DNA from: Colias croceus
Taxonomy: Eukaryota > Arthropoda > Insecta > Lepidoptera > Pieridae
NCBI RefSeq assembly: GCF_905220415.1
Contig: NC_059540.1
Span: 1,433,501 to 1,497,500 of the forward strand
Length of the DNA stretch: 64,000 bases
Direction: 5' to 3'
Positions 44,201 to 52,400 of the stretch are shown in pieces. The notes under the pieces were generated by a model. That model was given only the letters and a program-made list of their open reading frames with translations, was not told where the DNA came from and made no database searches. A program made the translations under genes and the position numbers. Numbering within the stretch: position 1 is the first letter of the stretch; every line of letters starts with the position of its first letter.

Positions 44201-47157
44201 GGGAGAATGATCTTTTATGAAACAATGTGAGTTGTGACTTTGACATTTTAACTGCAGGTTTATGGTTTTAAATTTACTTTCACAATATTTACCATATACT
44301 TCAATTTGTTTTAAAGTTCTATTACCCCAAACTATCTTATTACATTCTATATCCTTACTTGACACTATTACCTTTGGTGGAATACTCACGTCTAATTTAC
44401 AAAATATTAACAAGGGATAATGATCTGACCATGTTACGTCGTACAGAATACTACACTTTTCAATTGTATTTGAGGCCAGCCTAGTACACACGCAATGGTC
44501 TAGCCACCTCAACGTTCCGTGCGCCTCACTTAAGAACGTGTAGGACGATTGACTATCTAACATTTCTATATCCGAGCATCGCCAGTCTACCTCCTCACAA
44601 AAAGCCAAAAGTTCATGCCCAAACAATGCATCGGGGTGCGCATTATAATCCCCTAACATATACACTAATTGTACACAACTATTCTCGACGATAGCATTCA
44701 TCGCACTTAATGTACTCGTAAACTCCGGCAAGTTATCGCTACAATCACAAGGCATGTACACACTCATCACGATAAATGATATGTTTTGCAGCTGAAATTC
44801 TATTGCCACTATGCGAGAGTTGTCATCTGCCACATCAATTATTTTAGTCTGTTGAAATAGATTCTTTCGCCACATCAAAGCTACACCACCATAAGGTCTG
44901 CCACGCAAAATACCCGCGGACATATCAACGGCTGAAATTCCATGGAATGAGAAGTCCTCATGGATTTGACTTAACAATCCAATATCACTTGGCAAAAGCC
45001 AAGTTTCTTGAAGTGCAATTATATCGGAACTATAACACAATTCACGAATGTGCTCAGCAGATCTTTTTGCCGATTTACAATTAAAAGATGATAGTTTTAA
45101 GGTTACAGCCATATTAATTATTTATATCACGATTATCATTTTCACTAGCATTATTGGGCAATTTATTATATCTTTTATATATATATTTTCTGTACACAAT
45201 GCCAGGAGGCCAAAAATCTTCATTTAGAAATACATTTAATTTCTGCGCTTCTATAGTAACAACAAACGTATTAAAACTTGTTTGATTCATATACGACTTC
45301 AGGTGCTCAATTTTTATAATATTTTCGCCTTTCTTTTTTATGTATTCTTTTAGTTTATCGGCTGAAATATCCGAGCGTACCCGCGATATATACAGTGCAG
45401 ATGTACTCGGTACTGCCGGCAATAAGTCGTCAGCGTCCCCCTTCCCTCTCATATTTCGATTTTTTAAATAAGTTTTTCTTTTTGTGACAAATTGAAAGCC
45501 ATCGGCATCTACTAGATTTTTAGATTTTTGTTTATTTATATTTTCTTCCGGAATGGTCACCGCATCACGGTAACTGTGTGAACCGGCCTTTATGTTAGCG
45601 TCCACTAAGCCATGCCTCCTTCGTGCCATTTCATTCATGCGTACATCAGACTGAGTCGATTTTATTATTTCTGGTGCAGGTAACGGTGAAATTACTTCCT
45701 TCGGACTACCTTCAGTATTCTGTACATTTTTTAACGAATCATATGATTGTTGTACAGTACTGCACAAAGGTTTGCGTTGATTAAAAATTTCCGTTTTTAT
45801 TGTGACCATATCGTTTTGAATTTTAGATATTTCATTTTTTACAACCATGTTCATTTTCATAAACGAAACTTCCGATCTTAGGGAAGTTAGCTCTTTTAAA
45901 ATTTTAGTGACATCTAAGTGATCGAACGTTACTGGTGGAATTTTGTGTAAATCTTTTGCTACAAAAATCGGTAAGTTATCGGGTTCGGTGTCTTTTAAAA
46001 TCTTAATAATGTCCTGGACATTTTTGACTGACCTTGTTTCGCCCTTTCTTGTAGTGATTCTTGTTCCCAAATTCTCACAAATAACCGCCTTCGCACTTTC
46101 TATTTCTTTTTCCGAAAAACTCGACGTACATATTTGAGTTATTGCTTGTTCATCAATAACATCTATTCGATTACAAATATAACATAGTACTTCATTAATT
46201 ATAATTTCTTTATCACTCATTTTTAAATAAATATTTAAACTTGTTTGGCTAGGTGTACAACATTTTAGACGTCTGTTCAAACCAACTGCCTTTGATGTTT
46301 TCCTTCCTTTGATTATGAATTTAATTAGTTATTTAGCAACCGACAAGCAAAATAATTTATAGGTAGATAATTTTTAACTACTATTTCACGTTAAATTATA
46401 TATTTTATTTATTTTTTTCTGTTTTTAGTGCACCTTGCCCTGTTTTTTTATTACTCATGCACTGCGTCTCCTTGTCCACCAGGTTGTCTGGAAGAGATCG
46501 CTGTCTGAGCGATAAGACCACCTGTTGTGCTCTTTGTTACTTAGATATGTATCCTTATATATGTACTTTTCTCTGTGGTGCACAATCAAGAATTTTTGTT
46601 TGTTTGTTTAAATAAGTATAACATAATAAGACGTGCTAATTTCGACGTTGTGAATTCCAACTTATCTTTTCATACGTAGAAATCCATAAAAGTTTTATCG
46701 AAATTTTAATACAGATTCTTTTCCATATCCAGGCTTTCTCTCTCTTAATATCTCTCTTCGAAGTACAAAAATTCTTATAGTTCAAGCATAATATTCTAGT
46801 GGATCTTCGATAACGAAGACGTCTCTACGTAACGTGGTTCTTACTAACAAATGACAATAATTATAGCTTTGGTACAACATTCAGCACGAGCTTCCATAAA
46901 AATGAAATTCCGTAGGTCAAATTAATTAGCCTCGTTATTAGCATTAAATTAAAATCTACATCATCCCCAAACACAACATCTTTATCATCATCAGCAATGA
47001 CTCTCTCACATATAACCGCTTTCAACCCACCTGCATACATATCGTAAGCCTTGTCGGCATGGTCCTCCTGTTCCCTCTGCTGCCGTTCCAGTTCACGCAT
47101 GCGGATCTCGCGCGCCTCAGCCCGGGCAGCCCGCCGCGCAGCTAGCCGCTGCTCCGC
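27681..47157 (-). CDS. Lrrfip: LRRFIP (flightless-I-interacting coiled-coil protein) homologue, C-terminal 365 aa in seven exons
   Basis: Exons in transcript order: 47157-47031, 35470-35355, 31807-31661, 31202-30935, 30462-30322, 29366-29179 and 27791-27681 (TGA 27681-27683). Phases join without a break (1,0,0,1,1,0). Diagnostic segments: AEQRLAARRAARAEAREIRM RELERQQ at the start, SEDSDEVLSIKDLR, and the coiled-coil core HELKEVEEKFRKAMILNAQ then LDNDKAALGYQLELLKD. The C-terminal coiled coil ends LDKLKNAKSALLKEL. LRRFIP proteins are cytoplasmic coiled-coil adaptors that bind Flightless-I and modulate Toll/NF-kB and Wnt signalling (family knowledge). Exon 4 carries a Gly-rich insert (about GGSGGNGVGGG) absent from the usual coiled coil. 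The N-terminal exon(s) are missing, presumably right of 47.2 kb. Introns hold an intact LINE and a nested LINE pair, all outside splice sites, so the gene should remain functional. Confidence 0.9.
28860..29165. repeat. GC-rich minisatellite in the last Lrrfip intron
   Basis: Repeated CACGCACGTTACTAGTGCAC and CACCTCCCCCCTCCTCC blocks about 50-100 bp apart, C-rich on the plus strand, ending about 15 bp from the 29179 splice donor. Contrast with the AT-rich surroundings is striking. Confidence 0.75.
29696..29950. repeat. AACCGACTTCAAA-family dispersed element, copy 1
   Basis: Bounded by AACTGCGTTAAAAACAACCG ACTTCAAA on the left and TTTTTTTTGAAGTCGGTT on the right. The interior contains AAAATGCTCATAAAATAAAAACTACT and AAATCGGTTCAGAAACCTCGG, found again at 36835-37049. 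Non-coding; class not determined. Confidence 0.65.
30540..30822 (+). pseudogene. Decayed reverse-transcriptase fragment (Jockey-type LINE fossil)
   Basis: Frame fragments spell FSKAFDLLDH near 30552, the RT palm motif around the first catalytic Asp. Further on, STGVPQGSYLRPMFLILFVN then DLFYSF appears at about 30722-30800. The sequence between them is deleted and the second metal-binding YADD box is lost. It lies in the Lrrfip intron between 30462 and 30935, antisense to the gene. Confidence 0.6.
31861..35200 (+). mobile_element. Full-length single-ORF non-LTR retrotransposon in an Lrrfip intron
   Basis: About 3.3 kb: a 130-bp 5' leader, one uninterrupted 1042-codon ORF, a short 3' UTR and a pure A tract of 27 (35174-35200). 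A possible target duplication AAAGGTT occurs at 31860-31866 and 35198-35204, though the A part is ambiguous because of the tail. Orientation is opposite to Lrrfip. The intact ORF and A tail imply a recent insertion. Confidence 0.85.
31998..35126 (+). CDS. LINE endonuclease/reverse transcriptase (1042 aa)
   Basis: N-terminal part (about residues 75-305) is an APE-type endonuclease: DFCNIRGLH, FLTETQIS, VVLGDFNAHH and SSDHCL. The reverse transcriptase follows at about 510-830: KSTGPDGVSP, NYRPIAITSLLSKIMES, QYGFRSGRSTGDLL, SLDVAKAFDRVWH, GVPQGCVLSPTLF and the catalytic YADD (CYADDSTGD). A C-terminal region rich in RxxQ/HMEYCSHLWAG follows, typical of Jockey/CR1-group ORF2 proteins. It copies the element's own RNA at a nicked chromosomal target. 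All catalytic motifs are present and no stop or frameshift was seen. A separate ORF1 is absent. The first about 70 residues have no recognisable domain, so translation may start further in. Base composition is GC-richer than the surroundings. Confidence 0.92.
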   Translation: MRGPETQKQPPNMNAVLSGRIPQEGTGTYGAGESLPQRLRCGSPSYSGAGIIPLGHVPRGSQSKRRKSPPSTLTVDFCNIRGLHTNLNAVHYHLETAKPALLFLTETQISTPADVSYLTYPGFKLEHTFAPRAGVCAYVREDICCRRLGTLEGEDLSIIWLHIDCGDHPRVYACLYRSHSGNTGTDRLFEHIQEMIDTLLVQFPSAELVVLGDFNAHHVEWLGSRTTDHAGRTVHDFALAYGLTQLVSSPTRIPDVEGHTPSLLDLLLTTHPENYQVSVVAPLGSSDHCLIRSMVPLTGSKQQTPAARRRVWHYKSADWDGMRGFFASYPWGPVCFSSEDPNACAESITDVVLQGMELFVPYSVVPVGGKSKPWFGRSCNMASRQKQELFQAWVAATACRDPSVGLIRKKYNFASRSYKREIARAKSSYIGALGDRLTRLPSGTRAFWSLAKAIQGNFCRSSFPPLHKDEDSLAHSAKEKAELLGALFARNSTLDDRGKTPPTIPRCNHSMADIRFTQRAVRNALFSLDIHKSTGPDGVSPIVLRTCAPELAPVVTRLFRLSYAKGIVPNSWKTALVHPIPKKGDRSNPSNYRPIAITSLLSKIMESIINSQLMRYLEENQLLSDRQYGFRSGRSTGDLLVYLTHRWAEAVESKGEALAVSLDVAKAFDRVWHKALLAKLPSFGLPARLCDWVASFLEERSIKVVIDGSCSKPLHVNAGVPQGCVLSPTLFLLHINDLLQISNIHCYADDSTGDALYPGRANTSKESLNESRNKLVSEVESSLQEVSDWGELNLVEFNPLKTQVCAFTAKKTPFVVEPRFKSTPLSISPKIGILGVEISSDVQFRSHLEAKAKLASKKLGVLSRSRQYFKPAHRLQLYKAQVRPHMEYCSHLWAGAPQYQLLPLDRIQRRAARIVDDRRLSDRLDPLSVRRDVASLCILYRIYYGECSEELFHLLPAAQFHHRTSRRKNQFHPHHLDGWRSTTVRFTRNFLPRTVKLWNDLPPAVFPNNYDIGAFKKRAYLSIKGRQSTCNTPCVTSVYGRW
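36312..37049. repeat. AACCGACTTCAAA-family element, copy 2, containing a 284-bp near-perfect palindrome
   Basis: Arms of about 127 bp (36312-36438 and 36469-36595) are near-perfect complements around a 30-base loop, both ending in the AACTGCGTTAAAAACAACCG motif. The right remainder (36596-37049) matches copy 1 at 29696-29950 and ends TTTTTTTTGAAGTCGGTT. Class not determined; may be one element folding back into another of the same family. Confidence 0.7.
37144..39021 (-). pseudogene. Outer LINE ORF2, reverse-transcriptase half (separated by insertion)
   Basis: About 625 codons holding the RT domain: GHDSLNIEHLL, GNYRPVSVATVLSKVFE, RQFGFRQNLSTD, ACFLDLSKAYDRV, GVRQGGLTSPILFNLYVNAL and the catalytic YADD in NISYADDMVLL. 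A C-terminal domain follows with YTRRTMNILRVQYNNAFRM. The frame is continuous with the endonuclease half at 44204 once the inner LINE is ignored, since GATCATTCT runs on to GAATATTTA. It cannot be translated from an ATG with the endonuclease now, so the element is dead unless the RT part is used alone from the Met at 39006. No other damage seen. Confidence 0.85.
39362..39470. repeat. GT-rich microsatellite in the inner LINE 3' UTR
   Basis: Mixed (GT)n/(GTAT)n run, including an uninterrupted GTGTGTGTGTGTGTGT block at about 39406-39422. Confidence 0.8.
39521..42376 (-). CDS. Inner LINE ORF2: endonuclease/reverse transcriptase (951 aa)
   Basis: APE-type endonuclease in residues about 10-220 (LSQNIRSIQCNMPNL, ILSECWL, VIGGDINIDIG and TDHDSVAI). 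RT follows at about 450-720: DAAVGIDGISGKII, NYRPISILPTLSKILE, GQYGFRSGRSTDDAV, VFLDLAKAFDTV, GVPQGSVLGPSLF and catalytic SFADD. A C-terminal RNase-free tail with INYCISSWGGACK follows. Intact over its whole length, so it might still be mobile. Upstream of the chosen ATG the frame stays open for about 34 codons without another Met. Clade (Jockey superfamily sensu lato) is inferred from motifs only. Confidence 0.93.
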   Translation of the reverse strand: MKTVLPLGKRTLKILSQNIRSIQCNMPNLQVLLYRSGIDWDVIILSECWLRSSHNIPLLEGYRHICTTIHQTQNEGVVIYYKNRYEVMVDEPHLVDANCLCLKFSNEICIVGLYRPPGQRNTTNFINSLDTLLTKLNNYKTIVIGGDINIDIGPNSTDKRSFEYLNILAYHCILPAHTLPTHQHTCLDHFMIKTKLDTTCCVAASSVTDHDSVAITINLQTKLTFNLSIIKRINYTELDKSINKINFQSVIEYSDVNLATDHFVALLNNAILDNSSIVRVPNKKRIHKPWITTGLLRCIRNRDNLYKKLKKKPDDDSLKLTYKRYRNFCNALLKKQKRIYEKQEIEKTKNNNKKLWDVIKNICNTNKRSESASALIDKNNPKNSVDHVNSYFIGVGKTLAEKIISNHNKPNIYENVHSQISKSFVLLPTDDTEIEHIIMDLREDAAVGIDGISGKIIKRYIKVISLPLSYICNLSFTTGIFPQAFKTALVKPIHKGGDIDSITNYRPISILPTLSKILERLINKRLMKFLESNELLSPGQYGFRSGRSTDDAVHELTNNIVCNLDKRKKCIVVFLDLAKAFDTVSIPLLLLKLERIGVRGLPLQLLGDYLKHRKQRVKIDNWVSDELLVQYGVPQGSVLGPSLFLVYLNDLCQLQLNHGKILSFADDTAILFSGDSWTEVFQSTQKGFDQICEWLKCNVLTLNVDKTKYIAFASKKNLLPPASYNITSHTCTPMTYRTCSCPSIQRTDTIKYLGVYLDQTLTFKPHIEILVTRIRKLIYIFKILRHIADFRTIKMVYSALCHSIINYCISSWGGACKVHLIEAERAQRAILRVGAGLPFRYPTRELYKRWDVLTVRQTFILSIIIRQHAQLKYDPNFNRDKRRKDIICKKNSFNTCLSHKFYYFLGAFLYNKINKSISIYYLSTSRCKTSVCKWLKNLDYQTSENFIHNIR
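42765..43661 (-). CDS. Inner LINE ORF1: coiled-coil plus FP25K-like nucleic-acid-binding protein (298 aa)
   Basis: Residues about 50-145 form a heptad-rich coiled coil (FMSEIKNMFSEMKAQQEEKF and following). The C-terminal half begins IEIRNIPQTC and ends with ISTWTSFGKVYIKIKDG; it resembles the C-terminal domain shared by insect retrotransposon ORF1 proteins and the baculovirus FP (few-polyhedra) protein family. By analogy with other LINE ORF1 proteins it should trimerise and package the element RNA. About 390 bases separate it from ORF2. The family match comes from pattern memory, not a search. Confidence 0.75.
   Translation of the reverse strand: MSVKRSPPGLKLKTTPLLYGSDSALNKCKETNTENFSTGTKRQKRTFMEYSENSEQFMSEIKNMFSEMKAQQEEKFESLKSSINLLVSQNQDIMKSVDFMSTQYDELLNKFNALEKENLQYKKQICALEKKMDLLERTSLSSKIEIRNIPQTCDNKQNMMNTINSICTTLCPENPLVDLEVKEVYKSKSDALIVDFITTGRKETILNAYKSYNKSRRLTKQPLLNTQDIKLPGPTYPIYISEVLSSKARQLHYMTRQLVKNKKIISTWTSFGKVYIKIKDGQPPLRIAEESDLQKLSL
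44204..45112 (-). pseudogene. Outer LINE ORF2, endonuclease half (truncated by inner LINE)
   Basis: 303 codons of APE-type endonuclease: KLSSFNCKSAKRSAEH, IIALQETWLLP, MSVYMPCDCSDN, YMLGDYNAHPDALFGHELL and TWSDHYPLLI. After residue 303 the frame enters the inner LINE and stops after 15 foreign residues (at 44156). The start ATG lies one base after the ORF1 stop (TAATATG), an arrangement suited to termination-reinitiation. Confidence 0.85.
45114..46280 (-). CDS. Outer LINE ORF1, putative RNA-binding protein (388 aa)
   Basis: Open over 388 codons; a likelier start is the Met of MSDKEIIINEVLCY at residue 21. The N-terminal part is helical, with a short coiled coil (ILKELTSLRSEVSFMKMNMV). The C-terminal part ALYISRVRSDISADKLKEYI followed by SFNTFVVTIE and EDFWPPGIVYRKY resembles the RRM-like ORF1 domain common in arthropod LINEs, with its WPxGI/V motif. 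It would coat the element RNA. The gene ends directly at the ORF2 start. Confidence 0.75.
   Translation of the reverse strand: MNRRLKCCTPSQTSLNIYLKMSDKEIIINEVLCYICNRIDVIDEQAITQICTSSFSEKEIESAKAVICENLGTRITTRKGETRSVKNVQDIIKILKDTEPDNLPIFVAKDLHKIPPVTFDHLDVTKILKELTSLRSEVSFMKMNMVVKNEISKIQNDMVTIKTEIFNQRKPLCSTVQQSYDSLKNVQNTEGSPKEVISPLPAPEIIKSTQSDVRMNEMARRRHGLVDANIKAGSHSYRDAVTIPEENINKQKSKNLVDADGFQFVTKRKTYLKNRNMRGKGDADDLLPAVPSTSALYISRVRSDISADKLKEYIKKKGENIIKIEHLKSYMNQTSFNTFVVTIEAQKLNVFLNEDFWPPGIVYRKYIYKRYNKLPNNASENDNRDINN
46435..46615 (+). repeat. 3' tail fragment of a lepidopteran LINE/SINE
   Basis: The block CCACCAGGTTGTCTGGAAGAGATCGC...CGATAAGACCACCTGTTGT followed by TTTTGTTTGTTTGTTTAAATAAG is the widely dispersed lepidopteran retroelement tail. 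Only the 3' end is present. Confidence 0.6.
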
Positions 47158-48667
47158 CTGGAAAAAATAGAAAACCTTAATTAATTTTAGTGTTATAGAA
47201 ACGCTTGTATACGCTCAAAATGGCAATACGAAAGTCAGGTAGGCCTATCCAAGCCTAATTGCCCGATTCGAGCGAGCGAAATGTAAACGTTGCAGTTTAT
47301 AAAATACAACATTGTTTTCTAAAGAATTAAGCTGTTTGTCAGTACATCAGTTGCATTTATGATGCTGTCGATTTTATCTGATCAAAACAAACTCAGATAA
47401 ATGATGGAATGTGAAGAATGAGACTTAATAAAGAGTTATAAAAACATCACTAACTTAATAACAATACTGTATTAGTTTTCAAACACAGAATGAATTATCA
47501 TAAAAATATTCATGATGAGATGACTCATAAGATCGCTCTAATACTTGAACTTTAAAATATTTGGCAGAACTGGTCACATAGTTTTATTAATACCTAAAAT
47601 AGCTTCTTGTGTAGGTACGTAATAATATTTTCTCGATGGAGACTAGCACAACGCTATTGCTTCACCGATATGCAACAGTGCGGTTATAATGCAGCAGCTA
47701 CCTTATGAGATTGAGATTTCTTAATATAATTTCTGATCATATATTTTATACCTATCTATCTTTGGAACCAACAAATGCAAAGCATGAAGGCAAATAAATA
47801 ATTTTATTATGCAGATCGATCATCACTAATAACTGCCTTCTTTGTGGCCAATATATTTTTAAGATGATAATATTTCACATCATGTTAAACCATTCATGTC
47901 GTTTACAGTAAAATGTTAACATAGCCTCACAGTAATTATATGAAAATCTAACTATTGACTATTGATAAAATTACTGTAAGGTAAACGAACTGTTTTTACA
48001 GAGAATAAGGGAAACATTTAGGTAATACCATGGACGAATATAAACTAATGGACTGGTAAACGCCATAGTAAACAACGTAATTCGTTTCTCAGTTCCCAAT
48101 TTTGTCGATAGATGTCACTCGTAGTAGCATTTGGCATTTTTATAAGTTTTTTTATACGTTTAAGAACTAGATGTCGCCTTAGAGCATTAAGTTGGTTTAA
48201 TAATGCTCTAAGAGATGTCGCTACTAAAAAAAATCAATGTACCAAATACTTATTGACAGATAATGTTGACAACATGTTGACACTTGACAGTAACGTATGT
48301 TAAAAATTAATGTGAAAATAATTTTTTGCTATGAGTTGATTTAGTGTATTTAATGGTATAAATCAAATCATAGGCAAAAAAATATTTTTATTTACATAAT
48401 TCAAAGTCCAAAATAAAATAATACACATATTTAAAATTCTTAAATAAAAAGAGATAAAATAATTAGAAAAAAAAAATTACTGTAATAATAATTAATTAAT
48501 TATTATTGGTCCATGTTATTATTATCTTTATTTGTAACAAATTATTTCTTGTGTTAGTACTTTTAAATGTTATTTGTTTTAGTTTTAATGTATTTTATTA
48601 AATCAATATTTTATAAGCGTAAAATAATACTTTCTTGATTTTTGTATTTTGAGTAAACGAAACACTA
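47158..48667. other. AT-rich DNA upstream of the first visible Lrrfip exon
   Basis: No exon for the expected LRRFIP N-terminus (a short acidic segment ending before AEQRLA) was found. Presumably first-intron sequence. A dyad TTAGAGCATTA/TAATGCTCTAAG lies at 48178-48212. Confidence 0.5.
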
Positions 48668-48675
48668 ATGACGGT

Positions 48676-49194
48676 CAGTGTTGCCAATGTAGGCGATTTT
48701 TCGCCATTTAGGTTACTCAGAACGAGAATCAGCGACGAAAAAATCTAAAAGGCGACTGGTCGCCAATTAGGCTAATAATAGGCAACTAACTTGTCACTTT
48801 CGCTTTGTACTTCTCCTGTGTAATAATTGTTGTGTAAAATGGGCAAACATGGTATGTAAATATATTCAATAACGTGATGAATGGGGAAAAACTACCAGCA
48901 TTTAAAAGTTTTGCTGATGCCTTATTATTGCTAGCATAGGATGAATTCTGATTCCAACAAAACTGAAAAAAAATTAGAATATTTCTGATTATTCTAATTT
49001 TTGTTTAACTGTTTAAGTAGATTTTAAAATGAACTAAAAACTTCATTTTATTTTATTCATATTGATAGTTTGATGTTTGGGCTACTATAAGCTACTAGAG
49101 TCTACAACTTAAATGCGGCGGTACATATTATGCTACTTTATGCACGACAGCACGAGAAACGGCGACATTAGGGCCAGCTCTGTTGGCAACACTG
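48676..49194. mobile_element. hAT-type non-autonomous element with 8-bp target duplication
   Basis: Terminal inverted repeats CAGTGTTGCCAA (48676-48687) and TTGGCAACACTG (49183-49194) are exact complements; ATGACGGT is duplicated at 48668-48675 and 49195-49202. It is 519 bp with no ORF. An 8-bp duplication with CAG...CTG ends is the hAT signature. It sits about 235 bp before the THAP9-like start codon. Confidence 0.9.
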
Positions 49195-49428
49195 ATGACG
49201 GTTAGTTTGACCGACAGACAGCAGACTTAACTTTTTCACTTCGTTCATCGCTGTTCGAGAGTGACTTCGTGTTTATATTTCTGGTTTCTTTCTACTATTT
49301 TACGACCCCTGCTTGCCCATCGGACCCTTTTCTCGCCCAACCGTTTTGACCCTTGCTTGTACCTGGACTTCGTTTTATGCTCAACTTGTGACTACGGCAC
49401 TGCCACTGGTGATACTTGTGTGTGGAAG

Positions 49429-52400
49429 ATGTCCTACGTGAGATGTGTTTATGTAGGATGCGAAAAAACAAGTCGAGACGTATCAGTGTTTCGGTTTCCA
49501 GTTAACGACGAAGAACGACTTTCGCTCTGGATCCGACATTCAGGTAAGGTAGCGGTCCGCCTAAAGCAAAGTGGGCGCAAAGTAAGGACTTAGAAAATTT
49601 TTGATCCAAGTCGACGGAGCCCTGCTTCGCGGGGCTCCTATTTCTGTGTAGTTTTTTTTTTTTTTTAAGAAACCTAACCTAACGTAACTGTTGATTAGTT
49701 ACCTACGTGTGAAAAACATCATCTTTGAGGGCGAATATCTCGGCCATTTTTGATTTTAGAGAAAAGTTGTTCCTTTATAACATGCTTATATTAGCGTAAT
49801 CTTTACGATAAAACAATAGTAAATAGGTGTTATAATGACACCAACTCCATCAAAAAAAGTCCTGCGCCCCCTTTGCTTTAGTCCAACCGTTAAAACCATA
49901 ACAATTTAGAATAATAACCTACTGACCAATAAAATTGTACCATGAAGCCCTGGCTTTCTGCTTGTCACTAAAAAGTAAGTACAAATTTAATAATTTGATT
50001 AAAATTGAGCTTTAATCTTTGCAGGAAATTTATTTTTGGATTCTTTGACCAAAGATGAACTACGCTGTCGATTCATTTGTGCTGACCACTTTGATGAGTC
50101 CGTCATCCATAAAGGAATCATGAGAAACCGACTTATTGGACCAGCAGTACCTGTCCATTATCAAAAAGCTGGCGTTGTTGAACAACCATCGACTTCTGCA
50201 CATGCAAAGGAAACTAAAGATATGGAAATTGGTAAATATTTCAATTCATGTTTTAATTTACTAGGAGATACTTATGTTAATAATTGTAATTAAAATCCAT
50301 GACAAAAATAATTCAGATCCACATTGACAGAATGTTACAGTGGTTTTCACTCTTCAATTTATTAAAAAAGCCTGCAAACATAATGAAACTAACAACAACT
50401 TTTACTACAGTGCAGCTCTATACTACGTACAATGTACATACATACTGCAGTGCAGTGCGCTTAACCTAGCCTCAGTAAATAGTCACATAAGCTAACTTGG
50501 ATACATTTATTTATGTCATAAATAAATGTATCCAAGTTAGCTAGTTAGCTATATAGCACAAGTGATACAACATTATAACAACGTCATATTAAGCTACAAC
50601 ATGACATAAACATTTTTAATTTTTTTAAACATATTTCTTACGTTGAAAAAGGGTAATAGTTGACATAATATATTATATAATTATAAAAAATTATGTAATA
50701 CATTGACATTCTATTGTTAATTTTTGCATGCCAATCAATCGGCGATTTGTGCTGAACAATGAGTTATGTAACATCTTTAAATCTTCCACATTTCTTGCAA
50801 AATAAATCATTTCATTTCATTACTTATTTTATTTTGCTCCTATCTCATATCATAATCATAATGAACATAAAATAAATCTTGAAAATATAAAATGCCAATT
50901 CTAGACTCTGAATATTGCAGGTAAAAAGTAAAAAAAATATAAGTTATTTTAAAAGCAATAAAAATAATGTTGTGTCATCGATTGATTAAATATGATTTTT
51001 TCCATCGCTGATGATAATTTCGTGTATAACATTATAATTTCATCATACATAGTGATGTATTTTGATGTGTTTGACACTGGTCAAACCTACAAATTCAAAC
51101 ATTTTCATAGAAGCTGCTTGCACAAAGACTGTATGGGTAATTTGACATTGTGATGATTAGAGCATTTATTGTGGGGGTAAGGGCTTGAAATATAATGTAG
51201 ATTCTTACAAAATCGTCTTAAGGGTGCTATTACGGATTTTTACAAAAACACGCTGTTTTTCGGTGCCATTTTAACTTAAAGCAATTACACGTGAGAACAT
51301 AGTAATATCTTAATTTAAAGATAATATATTCAGCTCTACGTTCATCTTATAAAAATTGTACGACGTCATACAAAATTGTCGCTGAAATACGATTTTCCCA
51401 GCACAATAATCGCATAAAATGCAAAAAAATGGGGTCTAAAACGGTACCATTTTAAGAAAATTAAAAGCCTAATCTATCTTCTTACCTATACATTATTGAG
51501 GGATATATAGTCCTTTATAGATTATGATAATTTTTTTGTATCTAAATCAAAATTTTATTTCAATTATTAGCTAAATTAAAAATACTTGTCGATTTCTTCA
51601 TACATTTTGCTCTCGCGGGTCGTCAGACCGCGCTCAGAAGCGCTCTTGGAAGGACGGGTGTATCGCTCCTCGTCCCAAAAATAAAAACGAATAAGAAAAA
51701 GATTATTGTGCGTGCACTGTCGTTTTCGTGATTTGAAATATTTGATAGGTACTTTCTACGAGTAAACTGTATAAGTTTCATATTCCAATTATTTGTAATT
51801 TAAAATTATGTTTTAAAAATTACGTTGATTGAGATCCTCTTTTTTATGGGTTGTTGAACGCATTGGTGGGGTAAAGCAATTTGACAAAACTTAAATCCAA
51901 AATGGCGCCGACGAAAATTTTACATCTTTTCGTCATGGATGTCATTTTCATGGTTTTTGGGGTAGCTATTAACGAATATGAGGTCAAAACTGAAATCCAA
52001 GTTGGCGCCGACGAAAATTTTACATCTTTTCGTCATGGGTGTCATTTTCATGGTTTTTGGGGTAGCTATTAACCAATATGAGGTCAAAACTAAATTCCAA
52101 GATGGCGCCGACGAAAAATTTGACATTTTTTCGTCATGGGTGTCATTTTCATGGTTTTTGGGGTAGCTATTAACGAATATGAGGTCAAAACTGAAATCCA
52201 AGATGGCGCCGACGAAAATTTTACATCTTTTCGTCATGGGTGTCATTTTCATGATTTTGGGGTATCTATTAACGAATATGAGGTCAAAATTATAATCCAA
52301 GATGGCGCCGACGAAACTTTTACATCTTTTCGTCATGGGTGTCATTTTCATGGTTTTTGGGGTAGCTATTAACGAATATGAGGTCAAAACTGAAATCCAA

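Larger units (their letters stand above)
39027..44203 (-). mobile_element. Inner LINE, full-length two-ORF non-LTR retrotransposon
   Basis: 5177 bp, flanked by the 5-bp duplication AGAAT (ATTCT on the element strand) at 39022-39026 and 44204-44208. The 5' end is C-rich (CCCCCCCGCTCCGCG) and the 3' end is AT-rich (AAATAAATAAATATTTAATT type). ORF1 at 43661-42765 and ORF2 at 42376-39521 are both open. The 3' UTR holds a GT-rich microsatellite (39362-39470). It inserted into ORF2 of another LINE. Confidence 0.9.
37050..46300 (-). mobile_element. Outer LINE (two ORFs), interrupted by an inner LINE
   Basis: Reading on the minus strand: ORF1 (46280-45114), ORF2 endonuclease half (45112-44204), then a 5177-bp foreign insertion, then ORF2 reverse-transcriptase half (39021-37144) and a short AT-rich tail. 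Removing the insertion and one copy of AGAAT restores a single ORF2 frame of 928 codons. It lies in the 11.5-kb Lrrfip intron, same orientation as the gene. The 5' border is approximate. Confidence 0.85.

Noticed and set aside
49617..49639. Stem-loop resembling a bacterial rho-independent terminator
   Set aside because: Eukaryotic intron context and no matching U tract of function; most likely a repeat fragment.
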